Below are positions 57,029 to 64,000 of a stretch of DNA of 64,000 nucleotides, piece by piece. This stretch comes from Tridacna crocea (Eukaryota > Mollusca > Bivalvia > Cardiida > Cardiidae). Positions within the stretch are counted from its first letter, which is position 1. Each line of letters begins with the position of its first letter. A program made the position numbers and the translations under genes. The notes below the pieces were generated by a model. It was not told the origin of the DNA. It searched no databases and worked only from the letters and a program-made list of their open reading frames with translations. The stretch lies in assembly GCA_943736015.1 (NCBI GenBank), contig OX031072.1, positions 11,807,501 through 11,871,500 on the forward strand, written 5' to 3'.

Positions 57029-58086
57029 ATGTTGGATTACCAATCAGGTGATAATGTTCAAGTAACAACGCTGGATGGAGAGTTAATATGTTGTGTCGAC
57101 ATTTTTTCACTTGATGCTTTCGATTTGGACAAGCCTAAAATTTTGTCGTTTGGTAATGAGTTAAAATGTATTGTTCAGGTACTATCTTGCATAAGCGAAG
57201 AAAGTCGGTCAAGGTCGGGAGGGAAGAAACGCTGCTCATTTTAAGGGTTATTTGGCCCATCCAACAAGTTGGTATGATGTTCTTGATGATAGTCGTCAGA
57301 ATCTTTATCACCTTCCCGAAGAAGCCAGACGTCTGTATAATATTGGTGGTGCCCGACAACTTCGAGACAGAATGTCTAATAAACTTGGAAATCTTGTGAA
57401 AAAACGACCCTGGGACATACATGACGCTGACATAAGGTACTCTTTTTAGAGAGACAGACAGACAAACAAAGCCCATGCATGTTGCTGTCTTGCTTGTTAT
57501 CCTTGTTCCGGTGAACTTTCATTCCCTTTTTTTTGTGGTGGTCATGGACATCTTTTAATCATAACGCTCACAGACGAAACAAACTTTAAGAAACATTTCG
57601 TTGTCTATATGAGTATAAAAATCATACAATGATTTCTGTCAGGTAAAAAATTATGTCATTTTCAGAGCAGCAATCATAGACATTCAGTACATGGAGAGGC
57701 ACCTGATAGATCCTCAAGAGCAAAATATAGAACGACAACCCGTGGCAGATCCACAGGAGCCGGAGGTAGATCGGCAAGCAGTGGAAGAACCACAGCAAGA
57801 CAATGCAGTGCAGCAACGGTTTCGTGTCCATGATCCATAACCCAGACCTTCAATTGATCGACGGGACGAAGTGGCAGCAGCACTGTCATCAGATGACGAG
57901 AACATCGATCCGGTGCGAGAGGAGAGTACAGCTAGTTTAGGTCGCAGAAGAAGCAGAAAACGTCCCTTAGCTGATCTGCTTAGAGAGAACCATGAACTAT
58001 ACACTGATTTTATCAAACGAAAAATACCTTGACTTTTGCGTCAGTTGGGTGTTAACTCCTCAGATGAGTCAACTGAATCAGAATAA
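57029..58086 (+). pseudogene. Spliced coding-like locus, unknown family, disrupted
   Basis: Segment A (ATG at 57029, MLDYQSGDNVQVTTLDGEL, to a possible donor CAG|GTACTA at 57178) is coding-like. Segment B, open from 57195, reads AHPTSWYDVLDDSRQN, LPEEARRLYNIGGARQLRD, KKRPWDIHDADI and meets donor AG|GTACTC at 57436. Acceptor TCATTTTCAG ends at 57665. Across this 229-bp intron the frame joins in phase into segment C (AAIIDIQYMERHLIDPQEQ; then a Gln/Glu/Pro-rich stretch; SSDDENIDP; a basic GRRRSRKRPLADLLRENHE; SSDESTESE) and ends at TAA 58084-58086, overlapping an AATAAA. Two in-frame stops (57838-57840 TAA, 58030-58032 TGA) and a frame change between A and B mark it as damaged. The acidic tail and basic patch suggest a nuclear protein or transposon ORF. 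I do not recognise the family. Confidence 0.55.
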
Positions 58087-61029
58087 ATGTACTGTAAACA
58101 CATGTTCGTTTCCATTATTGCATTTGGCCTGGTGATGAATACTAATCGCACATGCTAATATGACCCCTTGTACATACTAGTGTTTCGTCCTTTATCGTCT
58201 ATGGTATTAAGACGCAAATTTTTAGTACTTAGCATCTCCAAAATGAAACTATTTCAAAATTATGACATCTTCAAAATAAACCTGCTGTTTGCATGTTACA
58301 AAATAAAATTGTTTCAAATAAAATCATAATGTGTATTCCAATTTAAATGTAAATCTAACTTTTTGACACACTGTAAAACAATGAAAGGGTTGACTTTTCA
58401 AGACAAAGGTGAACGTTATTCTTACTCAAAATTCAATCTCGCAACACTGAAAGACATTTACCACACGACACAATTTTCAACTGGTCCAAATTCCAAGCAT
58501 TTGAAAACGACAAAAAAGCTGCATAAATTAAGAAATTAGTACTTGAAAGTTAGAAGACATCGTTGGAATAGACGAAAATGATGGTGACGAGCATTTTGTC
58601 ACTTTCCTAGTATGTTTCCAATAGTCCCTTTCCATGGGGTCATTTAATTCGGGATTGTGTGGTAAAGATTTAGACCGTCCAATTCGTTCTCAAAAGGTAA
58701 GCTTATCAAAACTTAGGATCTGACATGTCGGCGTCTGATACGTTTGAAATGTCAATCCAACGAATGACTTTGGAAGCCCTGGCTACATAGACGGCATTAT
58801 TGTTATAATTTCATGATATTTCGCTTTCTGTCCTAATAGATCAGATTTGACTTTGTAGCTGAGGAAAAAACCGGTGCAGTTGACACAGACGAATTATTTC
58901 TTGTCATATGATCGTGTAAGTTGGAAGAGTTTTGGCCGTGCTGAAGCATCATTCTGCAATGTCTGCATGCAATTTTACCACTCATGCCTTTGATATGTCT
59001 GGAAGTTGCCATACAGTCCTTTTAGCGTTTTTTGCAATTATTTCAAACCTTTGACTGCTTTCCGCCATGTTGTTATGATAGCTGGTCTAATTCGATCATT
59101 GCTGTTACTCCACAAGGCGCAATTGAAGTAGACTGATGGTTGGGTGTATATAAAAAGAAATGCAAATGAAGCGTGTGTGTGTTGTGGTGGGGGTGGGGGA
59201 GGGGGGTTTAATGGAGAACCCTCGCTTAAAACAAGCTAGTTTGATTGGTTTGTCTGTTATTTTATAACGGTATGTACATTATCTCAATAAGGCTTTGTCT
59301 ACTGTTTGATTTTAACGGTCTGTCTGTCCTGTATCCATATTTTGATTTGTTGAAGGGCTGCCAGTTTAACCTGCTATGACAAGTGGACCTACATTGTAGA
59401 GATAATTGTAATATGAAAAGAATATACTTCTACGCTCGCATTAATTCTACTTTGCCAGTAGATTATTTTTCTACTTTTATCTTTTTTATCGTTCACTACC
59501 GATCTATTGCTATCGAACTCAAAGCTATTACAGTACATTGAAAGTTCGACCTATCGTTACACCTCTATTACTCACTTGGTACTATCATGTGCCCTGTATG
59601 ATTTGTCTTCACACCAAATTATCAAATTATTGCACAACATTCGGCGTTAAGAAAGGTAAACTTTTGGCAATGGAATTTCCTTCGGATGTACATGTACATA
59701 TAGTTTTTAGTATTTTGGTGATAAAACGGCGTTTTGTTCAAAGAGAATGAAACTCTTTCAGTACACTCTGTAAACAATTGATCTCATAAATATGCTTAAT
59801 AAGCCGATCGTGTCGTTGGCAAGGACCAATATTCTTGCCTTTTGTCGCAAAATGTCACATTTCTTATAAATATCAAGTTTGTGCCTTGACGAACTACCGG
59901 ATTCTATTTCATATTGTTGAGATCCCACAGACGGAAATGCGACATTAATTATCAGAAATGACCCGTCTCTTTTCGTTTGTTAGATAAAAAGACTGTCTGG
60001 TTCAGGGATATTTCGAAAGAGCTATCTGGTCTCTAATGTAACAGGCCTAATTTATCATCTCTGTTACTTCATTGCTTCCTGTTGTGAACTTATGGCCGTA
60101 AACTACTTCGAAAATAATTTAGTAAAAGGAAAATAATCTAGTCAATGTTTGTTTTCCATAACATTCTACACGAATGCGTACATTAAAACTCGGTCTACTT
60201 TAATTATTACTTTAAAAGAAAGCATTCAAAGTCTACCTCTATGAATCTGTTTTCACTAAATTACCGAAAGCAAGCTTGTTGTTTATTAAGGTAAACGTAC
60301 AGATTAAATGCATTATCCATAGCTCAAACACGGACAAGCTTTAGATTCCAAGTTGTCACCTTTGACAGGACATGCAACAGTTGATTTTTATAAGTATTCC
60401 GGTTTCACATGTGCAAAACCTGTGGCCTTTTTTAATAAAAAGGATGCATTTTAATACCGACAAAGATCATTAGGCATGAAAAGTTTTCTAATTTCTTCCT
60501 AAGAAGTCATTTTCTACAATGAAGTTAAACAGATTGATTCATTATCCAAAGCTTTTTGTGTTTTATGTCGGCGCATAACTTCGTTAAACCTTTTTTTGAT
60601 CCAAATATGGCACGTTTTGTTCCAAATGCGGTTTTATGCGGTTATGAATGCCGTAAAACGTGGTTAATTTGCCAAATGATCGCGTGATAGCCGCGTTATG
60701 TTTAATTTCGACTGACTCTTAAGACATTCTGACACAATACTTAGGGAACCATTTATTCGTAATGGACGTTGCTGTAACCTGAATGAATTTAGACACTTTT
60801 CCAGCAGACGAAGTAATTCATCTTGCATTTTATCGCTTGAAAATACCATTGCAAAAGAACTCCTCTGACATCACAGGTTCTATAGTGATATAAACCACAC
60901 GTTTTACAGTCAGCAAAGCAAGATCTCTCCTAGTCATGTTTCTGCTGTGCTCCGCTGTGGTAAGGATATATCCAATTATGACTAGTCCCAGCAGGCTGTT
61001 TATTTTACGATTTCTCTTTTGGTCACTAG
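58087..61029. other. No recognised gene
   Basis: Poly(A)-signal-like AATAAA motifs lie just downstream of the 57-58 kb locus (e.g. 58275). A G-rich run occurs near 59.19-59.21 kb. An imperfect inverted pair around GCGGTTTTATGCGG lies near 60.63 kb. ORFs are short. Confidence 0.4.
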
Positions 61030-61105
61030 GGCTTCTGCGTGGCTCAGTGGTAAAATGTAGGAGTCATAGCCTGGCAGCTCCAGTTTCGAGCCTCAGCTAA
61101 AGCAC
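61030..61105 (+). mobile_element. tRNA-like SINE head (Met-like anticodon arm)
   Basis: TGGCTCAGTGG at 61040-61050 is a perfect A box. A degenerate B box, AGTTTCGAGCCT, follows at 61082. The anticodon-loop region GGAGTCATAGCCT contains CAT. The acceptor stem does not pair, so it is a tRNA-derived SINE or tRNA pseudogene, not a working tRNA. Confidence 0.5.
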
Positions 61106-61303
61106 TGAGTCTTTTGTGGAAGCATGACAATTCAGATTCCTAGCCTAGCGCTGGTAAAACCCCAAGACATACATGAGTAATGTGAACTGTCTCCGTGATA
61201 TGACTGTGAAACACATTTAATTCATCCAATTAATCCTGTCATAGGCTAAATTTCATTTTTTGCAGTGTCTTCTATGTGGACCTATTTAACTTCAGGGTAC
61301 GGT
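61106..61303. other. No gene; possible SINE body
   Basis: It follows the tRNA-like head directly and may be its non-tRNA body. No clear tail. Confidence 0.3.
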
Positions 61304-61706
61304 CATCTTCGCGAGCCAAGTTTACGATCTCTACGTGGATCTTACCTTGGCTGATTGAGCCCGATTTCGAGATTCCTGCGATGCGCCCTCTATTGGATGC
61401 TGGTTGTTACCCCCTTTTACATCATATTTCTAAAAGCAAATGAAATATCGTTTTACAAACTGCTTACGAATACACATGAAGCGATAAGCAGACATCCACG
61501 TGGGTTTCCATATTTTACCTTCTACTCGAAAGGTAGAGACCTTGTTCTATTTTTATCAAAGATGAAATGCTACGAGCGATTTCATTCGTTGGAGCTAGAG
61601 CTGGCTGCATCCAATGAAAAAGCGTATCGAGTGAACGTAAAAATCAAGCTCGATCCGCCAAGGGTAGAGTAACGCGGTGAGTCGTCGGTCTTGGCTTGCG
61701 AAGATG
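61304..61706 (-). mobile_element. 403-bp MITE, inverted copy of 13027-13429
   Basis: Ends are CATCTTCGCGAGCCAAG and the complement of CATCTTCGCAAGCCAAG. The length is exactly that of the 13-kb copy, with long matching blocks (GCGATAAGCAGACATCCACG, AAGCTCGATCCGCCAAGG). A 105-codon ORF (61355-61672) runs through it, but it is not conserved in the other copy and is taken as chance. Confidence 0.82.
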
Positions 61707-62959
61707 GGGTAGGTGGGATTTGGTCGCACGATGATCAACCTGATAAGAGATGTTCCGAGGTCAAACTTTCACCCTGAGAAACAATTAACAGCTTGGATAT
61801 ACATAGAGTAACAACAGATATTGACTTCAGGTTCTGTTGACCGTGACCCGTAACGATCTGACATTGCATTTGGAAGCGTGCACAAAGTATTCCGATGCTT
61901 TTGATTTTTAGTTGCGTAGTTTTTTTCAAGCTCAACCAACAAAAGGAGGAATTACAGTCAGCATCTAGCTGATTTTACACTAGGATTCCATCTTGTAAAT
62001 AGGGCTAAATGGATTTATATTTAAGAAATTTTAAACAATCTTGCAAGAGGAGCCCTTTTTCCGAAAAGAAAACAAAAAATAAGGCTCATTAGCCTAAATT
62101 AAAAGCAGTTTCACTCGTATCTAGGGGAACTGTATGCTACAGCTATTCTAAGATAAATTATAAATAAATAACTTTAGACAGGATATAACACGTGGAGAAA
62201 TAACAGAGAATATTCTGTATGCTGTACAGGCCAAAGTCTGGCTACCAATGACTAAGAAACTTGGTCAGAATGTTGTTCAATATTTCGGTCAAGGTTGAAA
62301 ATCGATCATTTCGTCAAAGAAAATAGGTCGCTAGTTTGAATTCTTGATTTAGAAAAAAATACAAATTGAGTTTATTCATTCAAAGGTGTTCACTTTCAAA
62401 TTTAGAATTTTGTTAAAAATAACACCTGAGTATAGTTTGTAAATAAGGGTTTAACTACAATTAAAACACTATTGAATTCATCCATACTAGATGACCTTAA
62501 TTTGAGAAGGAATGAAACTGAAGACTTCACGCCCAGCAAAAATATCTGACAACTGTATTCCCTGAATAGCATCTCTATGGCACGTACAGGAAGAAAAAAA
62601 TAATTAAAAAAGGTTATTAGAAGTTTTTCTTGTCCTTTGATATCATTCGCGCTGACAATGAAAGCCCTAGCAATATAAAAACTGACTAATTGCGTGCGTT
62701 CCTGTATGTGTCATGTACATGAAATAATATCTAAACATTGTCCACGTTGAATTGATATATGAACCTTAAATAAAGGAAAAATAGTAAACAATATAGGTAT
62801 GCCATAGGTTTTCGTCCATAATTTTGTAGCATAGTTGTGGACTGTGTAGATCGAACTACACGTTTCGTGCAGCCTGGTCAGAATCAATAATATCTGCAAA
62901 AGAGACTAGAGCCCAGCTCAACGCTAAAAATGGGCACCGTTGTAGTATATGTATATACA
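61707..62959. other. No gene seen
   Basis: AT-rich DNA with short ORFs only. Confidence 0.4.
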
Positions 62960-63032
62960 TGTATGGGTAGCGGTAGTTAAGTAAGTTGCCTGTATAGATC
63001 GCAACCATTGGGTTGATGGTTCGAAGACTTAG
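62960..63032 (+). mobile_element. tRNA-like SINE head
   Basis: GGGTAGCGGTAGTTAAGTAAG, then GGGTTGATGGTTCGAAGACT about 45 bp on, in A-box/B-box order. The B box (63018-63028) is close to consensus and the A box is poor. No cloverleaf. Confidence 0.45.
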
Positions 63033-64000
63033 TTCAGCTAATTTCTTTCCGGTGAAAGTGTGACATGATCCATTTCTCTCTCACCGCTAGATGTACGAAG
63101 TGCTAGTAATTGTAACTTCAGGAGAGCAATTTTGGTCGTGCTGACCGACTCGATATAAGTAAAACCGTGTCGTAGTGACCTTAACATACACAAAAAAAGC
63201 ATTTTTTCCTTGAATATCCGTAACTTTATTTTCTACGTGCGATTTTCAACACCACTATAAATATTGCCAGACAGTATTTCTTGATCTATGCGTACTTATT
63301 CTTTTCGATTTAAAACGAATCCAGCAGACATAACGTTCTTTGTAACTCTTTTTCGACGCACTCATCTTTTCCGCCTCATTCATGTATGTTTCTTTCCACA
63401 TTTGAATGTTGGCCTATATTTTCGCATATTAAAAAAGCACCGGGGTCAACACTTTTCTTTTTTATAATATTTTCTGTGTAAACAGTGGTCATTCTACCTT
63501 ACTATAAAATCATTTTTAACTATTAAGTTAAACTGCCCTGCACTATTTTTATCTGCTTTTATGTAATTGATGTACAGAACTCCCAAATTGTCCCTTTTCG
63601 CGTGACGGGTGTCATATTCTTATTTTGAAGGCTATATTATATCAGCAAGCGGTAGAGATTCTGTGCAGTCTGACTTTGCTTTATGCCGTTCTCAAAAGCT
63701 TGTTTCGCCTTTTAAAGGTCAAGACACGTGACACAAGAGACATCACGAATGAAAACGAAGCATTAAGTTTTAGAAAGCACATGCGACACAATTTTCCAGT
63801 CTCAGAGAGACGTTGTCTTTCTTGATAATTATAGAGAGGACCATTAACTTGTTTATACTGTCTGTCTTGTTCTTACATTATAAACACATTAACGATGATA
63901 AATCATCCATAAATGCCGATAGAACCATAGATTCTAGATGATTCTACTGAATAGGATTAAGGTTTTTCCGATGGGTTACTGAGAAAACGACCTTGGTTTA
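63033..64000. other. No gene seen
   Basis: AT-rich. A 66-codon ORF (63625-63825) has no recognised domain. Confidence 0.4.

Noticed and set aside
61030-61105. Functional tRNA-Met gene
   Set aside because: The A box is perfect and CAT is present, but the B box is degenerate and the acceptor stem does not pair.
61355-61672. 105-codon ORF that looks protein-like
   Set aside because: It lies within the 403-bp MITE, and the other copy (13027-13429) does not keep the frame open.

Overview
The window is AT-rich eukaryotic DNA with no bacterial-style gene organisation: no operons, no long ORFs (longest 176 codons) and many homopolymers, microsatellites and dispersed repeats. Several repeat families resemble ones I remember from marine bivalve genomes, such as elements with a GAGGGCCAAGATGGCCCT hairpin at one end and a CTCAGGTGAGCTAA end, ~145-bp 'aaaaagtaggtcac' units, and palindromes ending in GTATTCACCAAC. 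A bivalve mollusc, perhaps a clam, is the best guess. That is inference from memory, not a search result.

Layout. 1-2.5 kb: a diverged tandem duplication and a Helitron-like end. 4-6 kb: a clustered TTTCGTAC minisatellite and a well-bounded candidate internal exon (5288-5479, minus). 9.5-16.5 kb: dense transposon relics. These include a palindromic MITE, a Ty3/Gypsy reverse transcriptase/RNase H relic split by a TTAA-flanked element, two LTR-like direct repeats around nested MITEs, a second Helitron-like end and a 71-bp tandem array. 17.9-20.6 kb: two MITEs, a 234-bp tandem array and a MITE fragment. 22.8-23.8 kb: an apparently full-length non-autonomous Helitron/Helentron-like element. 24.5-36.7 kb: tRNA-derived SINEs, ~145-bp diverged tandem arrays, a homopolymer block that may be an assembly error, and a 554-bp element with perfect 15-bp inverted ends. 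41.9-43.7 kb: a large, strongly diverged 21-bp minisatellite interrupted by a SINE. 45.8-50 kb: further tandem arrays and a second TTAA palindromic MITE. 56.5-58.1 kb: a palindromic MITE followed by the most gene-like locus in the window, which has a splice-bounded intron, coding-like composition, two in-frame stops and a probable frameshift. 61-63 kb: two SINEs and the second copy of a 403-bp MITE.

Functionally this looks like intergenic or long-intron DNA. Its content is mostly non-autonomous transposons and tandem repeats, some nested. The coding-like segments (5.3 kb minus, 57-58 kb plus, and weaker ones) could be isolated exons of larger genes or pseudogene pieces. I could not assign any of them to a known family. 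No rRNA, canonical tRNA, CRISPR or complete functional gene was found.
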